Of a stretch of 10,458 bases of DNA, positions 1 through 5,745 are shown piece by piece. The position numbers and the translations under genes are program-made. The DNA lies in contig JAZQSD010000046.1 in NCBI GenBank assembly GCA_045629925.1, positions 1-10,458 on the forward strand. Direction: 5' to 3'. Source of the DNA: Brotonthovivens sp045629925. GTDB taxonomy: Bacteria; Bacillota; Clostridia; Lachnospirales; Lachnospiraceae. The notes beneath the pieces were generated by a model. It saw nothing but the letters and a program-made list of their open reading frames with translations, ran no database searches and was not told the DNA's origin. Position 1 is the first letter of the stretch. Each line of letters opens with the position of its first letter.

Positions 1-29
1 GTATCAGTATTAACAATTTATTGTAACAG

Positions 30-76
30 AAAAAAAGGATGTCGTAAACAAGCAAACTGTTCACAACACCCTTTTT
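30..76 (-). terminator. Intrinsic terminator of the MATE/methyltransferase operon
   Basis: Read on the minus strand, the arm 76-59 pairs with the arm 49-32 around a 9-nt loop (58-50). The 18 positions include three apparent mismatches, all of which become G:U pairs in minus-strand RNA but would be A:C mismatches in plus-strand RNA. The stem therefore favours the minus direction. It is followed by a run of seven U (36-30). It lies 13 bases beyond the methyltransferase stop codon. Confidence 0.85.
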
Positions 77-88
77 GTGTCTTATTCA

Positions 89-685
89 CTATAATAATGT
101 AAAAATTAAGATTTTCTCGCGGGAATCCATCCCCTCAAACAAATCTGTGCAGTCTATTTCGTCTTCAAAAGCCAGTTCATCTACTGTCATCAGATAAGAA
201 ACATACTCGTCGGATGGGTAATAAAAAAACAAATACATTTCTCTGGGATTGTCATAATAAGATTCCTTAATTTTGCCCAGCACACTTTGAAAAATCTCTA
301 CTGAAAATGGATTGAAAAAGTAGAATCGGTCTGCCTCATCTGGAAGGACATAATTTTCCGCATTTCTGTGCAAGAACTTTACTCTTCCGGCGGCATGTGC
401 TGTCTCCAAATTTTTTGTAGCACTTTCAAAGATTCTCTCATCATATTCTATTCCAACAGATGTGCATCGCGTTTGATAAGACAGGAAAAAACTTACACGG
501 CCTTTTCCACATCCATAATCTATCAGCGTATTCTTTTTTCGTATGTACCCAGAATTTGCCAATCGCTCCAACACAGAATACGGGGTTGGCTCATAAGGAT
601 ACCTATACTGGTCTGCCTGACTATCGTCTCGGCCTGAAGTTCGTATTCCTAGTAATTTGTCCCATTTATTTTCATCTGTATGCAT
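89..685 (-). CDS. Class I SAM-dependent methyltransferase, substrate unknown
   Basis: A soluble protein of 198 residues that probably transfers a methyl group from S-adenosylmethionine; the acceptor cannot be told from the sequence. The SAM-binding loop is clear: LIDYGCGKG at residues 54-62 fits motif I (hydrophobic-D-x-G-x-G-x-G). It is followed by GIEYD (78-82), whose acidic residue normally holds the ribose. A late motif FFNPF (123-127) resembles the NPP[Y/F] segment of motif IV in N- or O-methyltransferases. The conserved-looking RYPYEPTPY segment (28-36) precedes the Rossmann core. I chose the ATG at 685 because AGGAAAG stands about 10 bases upstream and it lies 5 bases after the MATE stop. 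A GTG at 718 would add 11 residues and overlap the MATE gene by 28 bases, and it also has a GAGAGG upstream, so it remains possible. It is co-transcribed with the MATE exporter and ends at a strong terminator. Confidence 0.82.
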   Translation of the reverse strand: MHTDENKWDKLLGIRTSGRDDSQADQYRYPYEPTPYSVLERLANSGYIRKKNTLIDYGCGKGRVSFFLSYQTRCTSVGIEYDERIFESATKNLETAHAAGRVKFLHRNAENYVLPDEADRFYFFNPFSVEIFQSVLGKIKESYYDNPREMYLFFYYPSDEYVSYLMTVDELAFEDEIDCTDLFEGMDSREKILIFTLL

Positions 686-690
686 TGTTG

Positions 691-2073
691 TTATCTTTCC
701 TGAAAATTCCGTTTCCACTTGCCTCTCTTATACATGATAGCCGTAAGCAGTGCACCTATCAGCCATGCAATCAGCAAGGAGATGAACAGACATTCTTTTC
801 GGCCGTTTGGATAATCTACTGAACGTGTCAGGTAACACATAATATATGCAAGGGGCATTCTAAGACAAATGGTCTGTATGATAGAAATCCACATTGGTGT
901 TACCGTATCACCAGCACCTCGCATAATGCCAGCAAGAGACTGAGACAGAGCCATGGCCAAATAACCCACTGCCAGAATTCGAAGCAGAAGCATTCCCAGG
1001 TCAATCAATTCCGGTGTGTCGGTAAAAATTCCCATCAGTGGTTTTCCTAAAAACAGTAAAATCACAGTAATTACAGCAGCAACACCTACAGACAGTAAAG
1101 TTCCCTGTTTTGCACCCTTCATAACACGATCATACTGCTGGGCACCAACGTTTTGTCCTGAGAAAGTAGTCATGGCAGAACCAAAGGAAAAGATCGGCAT
1201 CATAGCAAAACCATCTACACGCATAACCATTACGTTAGCAGCAATCATGATTTCTCCGAAGCTATTCGTCAATGACTGCACCAAAATCATGGACATGGAC
1301 ATGATTGCCTGGGTGATACCAGTTGGAACGCCAAGCTTGATAATACCCATGGCATATTTTTTGTTCACTCGCAGATATGACCGATTAAGTTCAAAAAGAT
1401 CTTTTAATTTCATCAACCTGCGAATACACAGAACTGCTGATACGGCCTGTGCAATGACCGTAGCCAGCGCCACACCTGCAACACCCATATCAAAAACAAT
1501 TACGAAAACTAAATCTAAAACGATATTGATCGCACAGGCAATCAACAAATAAATAAGGGAAGAGAATGCATCTCCCAATCCTCGTAGCACACCACTTAAA
1601 ATGTTATAAAAAGCCATCCCTGCAATGCCAACAAACAAAATCACAAGATAACTTGTACACCAATCAATGATGCTCTCAGGAGTATTCAGCAAATGAAGCA
1701 ACGGCCTTGACACCAGCGGTCCAACAATCATAACACCGACAGATGCGATCAATGTTAACGTAATACAATTGCCGATTGTGTGAGACAAAGCTTCTCTGTC
1801 TCTGGCTCCAAAAAACTGGGCTACCAAAATGCTGGCACCTGTACTGATTCCAATAAAAAGAACCAACAAAAGATTAAAGATTGGAGCTGCGCTTCCTACT
1901 GCTGCAAGGGCATTGTCACCGACAAAATTACCTACAACAATACTATCAACTGTATTATAAAGCTGCTGTGCAATATTACCGATAAGCATTGGACCGGTAA
2001 ACAGTAAGATCTGTTTCCATGGCACACCTATTGTCATATCCACAGGGGCAAATAATTTCTTAAACTTTGACAT
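691..2073 (-). CDS. MATE-family multidrug/cation antiporter
   Basis: An integral membrane exporter of 460 residues, the usual size of the MATE (multidrug and toxic compound extrusion) family. These use Na+ or H+ gradients to expel organic cations, dyes or drugs. The sequence is a series of about twelve hydrophobic segments in two homologous halves. The first half opens with the family-typical amphipathic start and TM1 (GVPWKQILLFTGPMLIGN, about residues 17-34), then QQLYNTVDSIVVGNFVG and a small-residue helix with GISTGASILVAQFFGA. The second half repeats this pattern (KLGVPTGITQ, then GSAMTTFSGQNVGAQ). The C-terminus is short and basic. The ATG at 2073 has AGAAGG 8 bases upstream. It is separated from rpmF by a terminator and has its own weak promoter with a 19-bp palindrome at the predicted transcription start. 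The methyltransferase follows after 5 bases. Substrate is unknown; this could also be called a NorM/DinF-like protein. Confidence 0.93.
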   Translation of the reverse strand: MSKFKKLFAPVDMTIGVPWKQILLFTGPMLIGNIAQQLYNTVDSIVVGNFVGDNALAAVGSAAPIFNLLLVLFIGISTGASILVAQFFGARDREALSHTIGNCITLTLIASVGVMIVGPLVSRPLLHLLNTPESIIDWCTSYLVILFVGIAGMAFYNILSGVLRGLGDAFSSLIYLLIACAINIVLDLVFVIVFDMGVAGVALATVIAQAVSAVLCIRRLMKLKDLFELNRSYLRVNKKYAMGIIKLGVPTGITQAIMSMSMILVQSLTNSFGEIMIAANVMVMRVDGFAMMPIFSFGSAMTTFSGQNVGAQQYDRVMKGAKQGTLLSVGVAAVITVILLFLGKPLMGIFTDTPELIDLGMLLLRILAVGYLAMALSQSLAGIMRGAGDTVTPMWISIIQTICLRMPLAYIMCYLTRSVDYPNGRKECLFISLLIAWLIGALLTAIMYKRGKWKRNFQER

Positions 2074-2100
2074 TCTATTACCTTCTTTAACTTTAATTGG

Positions 2101-2119
2101 AATATGTATTATACATATT
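2101..2119. repeat. 19-bp perfect palindrome upstream of the MATE gene, operator candidate
   Basis: AATATGTAT-T-ATACATATT is an exact inverted repeat with 9-bp arms and one central base. It lies 27 bases upstream of the MATE start codon, immediately downstream of (and touching) the better -10 candidate, so it would cover the transcription start. Its size and symmetry suit a dimeric helix-turn-helix repressor of TetR, MarR or GntR type, but no such gene is in the window. As RNA it would form only a weak AU hairpin and it has no U-tract, so a terminator is unlikely. Confidence 0.6.
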
Positions 2120-2143
2120 ATACTTAGATATTACCTTCTGCAA
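2117..2143 (-). promoter_or_regulatory. Probable promoter of the MATE/methyltransferase operon
   Basis: A minus-strand TATAAT (2122-2117) matches the sigma-A -10 consensus perfectly. The best -35 candidate is TTGCAG (2143-2138) at a short 15-bp spacing, matching only the TTG. A second TATAAT (2113-2108) lies within the palindrome. A promoter is needed here because rpmF transcription ends at the terminator just upstream. The weak -35 may mean an activator is used or that basal expression is low. Confidence 0.4.
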
Positions 2144-2151
2144 TACATATC

Positions 2152-2186
2152 AAAAATAAAGGCTTTCGGAAATCCCGAAAGCCTTT
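2152..2186 (-). terminator. Intrinsic terminator of rpmF
   Basis: A perfect 12-bp stem (2186-2175 with 2169-2158) encloses a 5-nt loop. Read on the minus strand it is followed by UUUAUUUUUG. It begins 13 bases after the rpmF stop codon and cleanly separates rpmF from the MATE operon. Confidence 0.93.
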
Positions 2187-2199
2187 AAATTCGTCATAA

Positions 2200-2379
2200 T
2201 TATTCAACTGTGATGATTTCTTTTTTGTTGTAAGAACCACAGTTTTTGCATACTCTGTGTGGAACCATAAGTTCGCCACATTTAGAGCATTTTACTAAAG
2301 TTGGAGCACTCATTTTCCAGTTTGCTCTTCTTCTATCTCTTCTTCCTTTAGAAGATTTATTCTTTGGACAAATAGACAT
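2200..2379 (-). CDS. rpmF: 50S ribosomal protein L32
   Basis: A 59-residue basic protein of the large ribosomal subunit, near the usual length for L32. The N-terminus MSICPKNKSSKGRRDRRRAN is the family's arginine-rich tail, which threads into rRNA. It is followed by W21 and then a zinc ribbon with two CxxC pairs, CSKC (C31, C34) and CKNC (C44, C47). All four cysteines are present, so this is the zinc-binding C+ form and not the zinc-independent paralogue that some bacteria induce in zinc starvation. The ATG at 2379 has a strong GGAGG 7 bases upstream. It has a consensus promoter, an approximately 70-nt leader with two predicted hairpins and its own terminator, so it is transcribed alone. A DUF177 (YceD) gene often precedes rpmF in bacteria; none is present between ackA and rpmF. 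Confidence 0.97.
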   Translation of the reverse strand: MSICPKNKSSKGRRDRRRANWKMSAPTLVKCSKCGELMVPHRVCKNCGSYNKKEIITVE

Positions 2380-2401
2380 GTTTACACCTCCATTTACAAA
2401 A

Positions 2402-2445
2402 CAATATAGCTATATTGATTAAACCACGTGTCCCGGCTTTTAATC
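2402..2445 (-). promoter_or_regulatory. Structured 5' leader of rpmF
   Basis: Between the predicted transcription start (about 2450) and the ribosome binding site the minus-strand RNA can fold into two adjacent hairpins. The first pairs GAUUAAA..CC with GG..UUUAAUC (2445-2439 and 2436-2435 with 2425-2417, a 2-nt bulge), with a G-rich loop. The second is the perfect 16-bp palindrome CAATATAGCTATATTG (2402-2417), which ends 10 bases before the GGAGG box. The role is unknown; autoregulation by L32 or a DNA operator are both possible. Confidence 0.45.
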
Positions 2446-2456
2446 ACACTTAGATG

Positions 2457-2485
2457 ATTATACATATCTGCCTATAGTTTGTCAA
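2457..2485 (-). promoter_or_regulatory. Consensus sigma-A promoter of rpmF
   Basis: Minus-strand TTGACA (2485-2480) and TATAAT (2462-2457) are both perfect consensus hexamers with the ideal 17-bp spacer. Transcription would start near 2450, giving a leader of about 70 nt. This strength fits a ribosomal protein gene. Confidence 0.93.
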
Positions 2486-2519
2486 TGGTTTTTTCTTGAC
2501 ATAAATAAGTTTTTTTCAC

Positions 2520-2551
2520 AAAAGAAAATACCCGCATAAGCAGGTATTTTC
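2520..2551 (-). terminator. Intrinsic terminator of ackA
   Basis: Arms 2551-2543 and 2532-2524 (GAAAATACC / GGTATTTTC on the plus strand) form a 9-bp stem, extended inside by a G-C/C-G pair beyond one mismatch. Read on the minus strand it is followed by UUUUGUG. The arm starts 20 bases after the ackA stop codon. The stem is AU-rich, so it may be weaker than the rpmF one. Confidence 0.8.
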
Positions 2552-2570
2552 CATTCTATTTTGTTACAAA

Positions 2571-3761
2571 TTATTTTACTAATGCAACTGTTTCTCTAGC
2601 GATTGCAAGTTCTTCGTTTGTAGGGATTACACAAACTTTAACTTTTGAATCTGCTGTAGAAATGATATTGTCTTTTCCACGTTTGTTGTTCGCTTCTTCA
2701 TCTAATGCAACGCCTAAGTATCCAAGGTAACCTAATACTTTTTCACGAACGATTGGGCCGTTTTCACCAACACCTGCTGTAAATGCGATAGCATCTACAC
2801 CGTTCATAGCTGCTACGTATGAACCGATATATTTTGCAACTTTGTAGCTGAATACATCAATTGCTAATTCGCATAAGTGGTTTCCTTCTGCCATACCATC
2901 TTCAAGATCACGGAAGTCGCTGGATACTTTGGAGATACCAAGAACACCGGATTTTTTGTTTAATACGTTCATAACGCCTGCCACATCAAGGCCTTCTTTC
3001 TTAGCAAGGAATTCCATGATTGCTGGATCGATATCACCAGAACGTGTTCCCATTGGAAGACCTTCTAATGGAGTGAGACCCATAGATGTGTCTACACATT
3101 TACCGTTGAGAACTGCAGAGATGGAAGAACCATTTCCAAGGTGAGCAACGATGATCTTAGAGTTGTTGTAATCAAGGCCAAGGAAGTCAGCCATGTGTTT
3201 GGATACGAAGCTGTGGCTTGTGCCGTGGAAACCGTATCTTCTAACACCGTATTTTTCATAATATTCGTATGGTAAACCATAGATGTAAGCTTTTTCTGGC
3301 ATTGTCTGATGGAATGCTGTATCAAATACACCTACCATTGGTACACCTGGCATTAAATCTTTACATGCATTGATACCGATTAAGTTAGCTGGGTTGTGTA
3401 ATGGAGCAAGGTCATTGCATCCTTCTACTGTTGCTAACATTTCGTCTGTGATCACTGCAGAAGAAGCGAATTTTTCGCCGCCGTGTACGATTCTGTGTCC
3501 AACTGCTCCAACTTCTTCTAAAGAAGCAATAGCACCTGTTTTATCGTTTACTAAAGCATCTAATACTAACTTGATAGCTTCTTTATGTGTTGGCATAGCT
3601 GCTTCTGTAACTTCTTTGTCAAGACCAGCTTTCTGGTATGTTAACACACCGTCAATACCAATTCTTTCGCAAAGACCTTTTGCTAAAACAGCTTCTGTTT
3701 CAGAGTTGATCAGCTGATATTTCAGTGAAGAACTACCACAGTTAATTACTAATACGTTCAT
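2571..3761 (-). CDS. ackA: Acetate kinase
   Basis: Cytoplasmic acetate kinase, 396 residues (usual length about 400), of the ASKHA sugar-kinase/Hsp70/actin fold. It interconverts acetyl phosphate + ADP with acetate + ATP and in fermenting anaerobes yields ATP. Visible motifs are VINCGSSSLKY at 5-15 (signature 1), GHRIVHGG at 88-95 with R90, D147, the FHGTSH signature 2 at 178-183 with H179, AHLGNGSS with H207, MGTRSGDIDP with R240, and NEE near 382-384. These correspond to the active-site residues of the Methanosarcina enzyme with an offset of one. The reading frame is open further upstream to 3821, but the ATG at 3761 is the start: it has AAGGGAG about 10 bases upstream and begins with the conserved MNVLVINCGSSS. 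The partner pta is not adjacent, so acetyl phosphate must be made by a gene elsewhere. It has its own promoter, leader and terminator. Confidence 0.98.
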   Translation of the reverse strand: MNVLVINCGSSSLKYQLINSETEAVLAKGLCERIGIDGVLTYQKAGLDKEVTEAAMPTHKEAIKLVLDALVNDKTGAIASLEEVGAVGHRIVHGGEKFASSAVITDEMLATVEGCNDLAPLHNPANLIGINACKDLMPGVPMVGVFDTAFHQTMPEKAYIYGLPYEYYEKYGVRRYGFHGTSHSFVSKHMADFLGLDYNNSKIIVAHLGNGSSISAVLNGKCVDTSMGLTPLEGLPMGTRSGDIDPAIMEFLAKKEGLDVAGVMNVLNKKSGVLGISKVSSDFRDLEDGMAEGNHLCELAIDVFSYKVAKYIGSYVAAMNGVDAIAFTAGVGENGPIVREKVLGYLGYLGVALDEEANNKRGKDNIISTADSKVKVCVIPTNEELAIARETVALVK

Positions 3762-3848
3762 TATTTGTACTCCCTTCATTGTCAGATCATAGAAAGCGTC
3801 ACCTATGCGTTTTCTATTCATATTAATTATTTAAACCTCTATGCTGTC

Positions 3849-3869
3849 ATGAGCTAAAAAAAAGCCCAT
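3849..3869 (-). promoter_or_regulatory. Stem-loop at the 5' end of the ackA transcript
   Basis: In minus-strand RNA AUGGGCU pairs with AGCUCAU (one G:U pair) around a loop of seven U (3862-3856). It would begin within a few bases of the transcription start predicted from the promoter at 3880-3908. The leader then continues about 90 nt to the ackA start. A 5'-terminal hairpin can stabilise an mRNA; nothing here identifies a ligand. Confidence 0.35.
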
Positions 3870-3879
3870 AGATAAGCTT

Positions 3880-3908
3880 ATTATATGAAGAAAAAATTGA
3901 AAAGACAA
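3880..3908 (-). promoter_or_regulatory. Probable promoter of ackA
   Basis: Minus-strand TTGTCT (3908-3903, 4 of 6 consensus positions) and TATAAT (3885-3880, perfect) with a 17-bp spacer. This places the start near 3872 and gives an ackA leader of about 110 nt. Confidence 0.75.
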
Positions 3909-4041
3909 GTACCTTTGACGAAATTTTCAATAGTTTATTTATTCACAAACTTTTGAACAAATCAGCGCTCACAAACGGCTTGTTTTAAGCTATTTTCCAC
4001 AATTCTTATTGTTGTTTCCGCTTTGTATTTCAATAAAATTT
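3909..4041. other. tmcAL-ackA intergenic stretch without clear features
   Basis: AT-rich, with no convincing coding frame. I see no stem followed by a U-tract on the minus strand, so transcription from tmcAL may read through into ackA in addition to the ackA promoter. Half-site-like words TTGTTCA and TTTGTGAA occur at 3938-3958 but do not form a symmetric site. Confidence 0.5.
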
Positions 4042-5319
4042 CTACATATATATCAGTGGGGTGCGATACTCACTGTTTTTTACAGTGGCCTTTGCTTTTC
4101 TTGCCACTACATCGTTATACAGATTCGCGCTTCTGATGTCTATATCCAAAATATGCTTCGCTGATTCAGACAACCACTTCTCATCCTGAGCAAGTTTCGT
4201 CAACACAGGAACACTGGCATTTTGAATCTCTTTTAGTAATGGCGACGCACTTTTTTTGAATCCCAGCACGCGAATGTATGGCGCGTAAGCTTCCTCTGCA
4301 AGATTGTCCATATCTTCCTGTCGGATATCCAAAAGGATGTGAATCAATCCTCTGCTCACACTTGTATAGGTAATATTTTTTGTTTTCAATTCCATTGCGA
4401 ATGTGGAATATTCTTGGAAATTTTCTCGAAGTTTCTCTATGCGATTGCTCAATTCTGCTTTCAAATCTGCATACTCTTCAAAAGAACCTCGCTGCAGCTG
4501 AAGCTTATATTGCAACAGTGGAGAAAAATCGTCTGCAAATATCGGTGAGCCTTCTTCTAAGGCCTGCGCCAATACGCTTGCACTTTCTGCCGGAATATAG
4601 TCTTCTAAAAATTCCTGCAATATTCTGCTATCTGTTTTAGAATCGTATTCTTGTTGTGGTGAATCCTGCATCCACTCCTCAATTCCTTTGCGGATCCCTG
4701 TTGCTGATGCAAACGACTCTTTCAGTTGGTCTTCATGATAACCACTACCTTTTCGCAGGATTGGGCAAGGAATCAACGGCGCATTCAACTGCTTAATAGC
4801 TTTCAGATACTCAATAGCAAGAATATTGTTAGGATTATTTAATATATGAAAGTACGCTTCATCGCCCAGCACATCACACGCCGCCTGGGCTCTTGCGGCA
4901 GGAAAAGACATTCCCGTTCTCATATGATCAGCCATAAGATTGCGATAATCCTCTGGCTCCTTTACAAAAAGGTCCGCTACTGTCTCCAAAAGTTCAAGAT
5001 CCTCGCACTCACATCCAAATCCTATGTGAGTCACAACACCCATAGCCTTCAGAATTGCCACACCTGTTCTTGCAAACGTCTCCGCACTGGCTGTAGCTGC
5101 CACAACCGGAAGCTCAACTACAAGGTCAGCACCTTGAAGAAGCGCCATCCTGGCACGGATATACTTGTTGCAGATTGCTGGCTCTCCACGCTGAACAAAG
5201 TTGCCGCTCATGACTGCAACTACATAGTCAGCACCCGTGCGTTTTCTTACTTCTTCTATATGATATGCATGTCCATTATGAAATGGATTGTATTCCGAAA
5301 TAATTCCAGCAACTTTCAT
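4042..5319 (-). CDS. tmcAL: tRNA(Met) cytidine acetate ligase (TmcAL, YlbM family)
   Basis: A cytoplasmic RNA-modifying enzyme of 425 residues, close to the usual length of about 400-415. TmcAL, shown in Bacillus subtilis (YlbM), activates acetate with ATP to acetyl-AMP and acetylates the wobble cytidine C34 of elongator tRNA-Met, giving ac4C. The N-terminus has the nucleotidyltransferase fold: GIISEYNPFHNGHAYHI (5-21), with HNGH at 14-17 serving as the HIGH motif, then MSGNFVQRGEPA (37-48). VVELPVVAATASAE and GFGCECED follow, and the C-terminus carries the family-typical end (DIDIRSANLYNDVVARKAK). The ATG at 5319 has GGAGG 6 bases upstream. It has its own promoter with an inverted repeat on the -35 box and stands divergent to pyc. 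Downstream lies ackA, which produces or consumes the same metabolites. Older annotations call this family UPF0348 or nucleotidyltransferase. Confidence 0.95.
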   Translation of the reverse strand: MKVAGIISEYNPFHNGHAYHIEEVRKRTGADYVVAVMSGNFVQRGEPAICNKYIRARMALLQGADLVVELPVVAATASAETFARTGVAILKAMGVVTHIGFGCECEDLELLETVADLFVKEPEDYRNLMADHMRTGMSFPAARAQAACDVLGDEAYFHILNNPNNILAIEYLKAIKQLNAPLIPCPILRKGSGYHEDQLKESFASATGIRKGIEEWMQDSPQQEYDSKTDSRILQEFLEDYIPAESASVLAQALEEGSPIFADDFSPLLQYKLQLQRGSFEEYADLKAELSNRIEKLRENFQEYSTFAMELKTKNITYTSVSRGLIHILLDIRQEDMDNLAEEAYAPYIRVLGFKKSASPLLKEIQNASVPVLTKLAQDEKWLSESAKHILDIDIRSANLYNDVVARKAKATVKNSEYRTPLIYM

Positions 5320-5365
5320 TGCCCGCCTCCATCATCAATTTTTCAAATCACTATTTCTTCTTTTT

Positions 5366-5394
5366 AGTATAGTAGTTTTAATTTTAAGTGTCTA
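5366..5394 (-). promoter_or_regulatory. Promoter of tmcAL
   Basis: Minus-strand TAGACA (5394-5389) and TATACT (5371-5366), each 5 of 6 consensus, with a 17-bp spacer. The predicted start lies near 5359, giving a leader of about 40 nt. Confidence 0.78.
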
Positions 5395-5399
5395 CACTT
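5386..5399. repeat. 14-bp inverted repeat on the tmcAL -35 box
   Basis: AAGTGT-CT-ACACTT is an exact 6-2-6 inverted repeat that covers the whole tmcAL -35 hexamer. A protein bound there would exclude RNA polymerase. No stretch nearby makes it a transcriptional terminator. Confidence 0.5.
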
Positions 5400-5568
5400 C
5401 AGATGATAGTTTCACTCTTCTCTCTTTCATTTTTCTTAGTTTTGCCTGTTTTAACGTCATATTTGCAATTATTTTTGCAAGTTATGATTGGAAATCCTTC
5501 ATTTTGCTCGTCTATTTCTTAACAATCAGCTACTTTTACCCTTTTTTTGCATTTTTTTAACTTTGTTC
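5400..5568. other. T-rich divergent intergenic DNA between tmcAL and pyc
   Basis: Very T-rich on the plus strand. A plus-strand frame crossing it codes for a phenylalanine/leucine-rich string, but it starts inside tmcAL with no ribosome binding site and follows from base composition. Two copies of TTTGCAA (5462-5468 and 5474-5480) are 12 bases apart. The DNA just upstream of the pyc -35 box contains T runs that could act as an UP element. No RNA gene recognised. Confidence 0.5.
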
Positions 5569-5597
5569 TTGCATGTATACTGTGTATATCCTATAAT
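5569..5597 (+). promoter_or_regulatory. Probable promoter of pyc
   Basis: TTGCAT (5569-5574) and a perfect TATAAT (5592-5597) with a 17-bp spacer. The spacer holds a small inverted repeat TATAC-TGT-GTATA (5576-5588). Transcription would start near 5604, leaving a leader of about 140 nt. A poorer alternative, TTGCAG (5680) with TATAAA (5705) at 19-bp spacing, would give a short leader. Confidence 0.6.
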
Positions 5598-5631
5598 CTT
5601 AGTGTACAGTTGTGTTTTGTGTGCTTTTTTA

Positions 5632-5685
5632 GATAGCAACACTGACTATCAGTTTCTGCACGTTACTTGGGGGAGTTACTTGCAG
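5632..5685 (+). promoter_or_regulatory. Structured 5' leader of pyc
   Basis: Three pairings are possible in the plus-strand RNA. CTGCAcGTtACT (5656-5667) pairs with AGTtACtTGCAG (5674-5685) around the loop UGGGGG, 10 of 12 positions matching. Upstream, GATAG (5632-5636) can pair with CTATC (5646-5650), while ACTGA (5641-5645) can pair with TCAGT (5649-5653); these two exclude each other. The segment also contains the direct repeat GTTACTTG (5662-5669, 5675-5682). I do not recognise a known riboswitch class, and there is no U-tract, so any control would more likely act on translation, RNA stability or protein binding. Confidence 0.45.
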
Positions 5686-5745
5686 GCTACAAAACCAAAC
5701 AGAGTATAAAAGTTATAAGGAAAACAAAAATAAGGAGTGTAATTA

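Noticed and set aside
368..822. Plus-strand frames opposite the methyltransferase and the end of the MATE gene
   Set aside because: Antisense to two well-supported genes, cysteine-rich and without family resemblance or a ribosome binding site.
3762..3821. In-frame upstream start giving acetate kinase 20 more residues
   Set aside because: No ribosome binding site lies before the ATG at 3821, whereas the ATG at 3761 has AAGGGAG and begins the conserved MNVLVINCGSSS.
3938..3958. Rex (NADH-sensing) repressor site upstream of ackA
   Set aside because: TTGTTCA and TTTGTGAA resemble Rex half-sites but run in the same orientation and do not form a symmetric TTGTTAA-n4-TTAACAA site.
5288..5709. Plus-strand frames with Phe/Leu-rich hydrophobic products between tmcAL and pyc
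   Set aside because: They start inside tmcAL or in T-rich DNA without a ribosome binding site, and they cross the promoters of tmcAL and pyc. The hydrophobicity follows from the T-rich composition.
5680..5710. Second pyc promoter TTGCAG / TATAAA
   Set aside because: The 19-bp spacing and poor -35 make it much weaker than the promoter at 5569-5597; kept only as an alternative.
5604..5745. c-di-AMP (ydaO) riboswitch or T-box in the pyc leader
   Set aside because: The conserved core words of ydaO and the T-box antiterminator sequence are absent, and there is no terminator hairpin with a U-tract before pyc.
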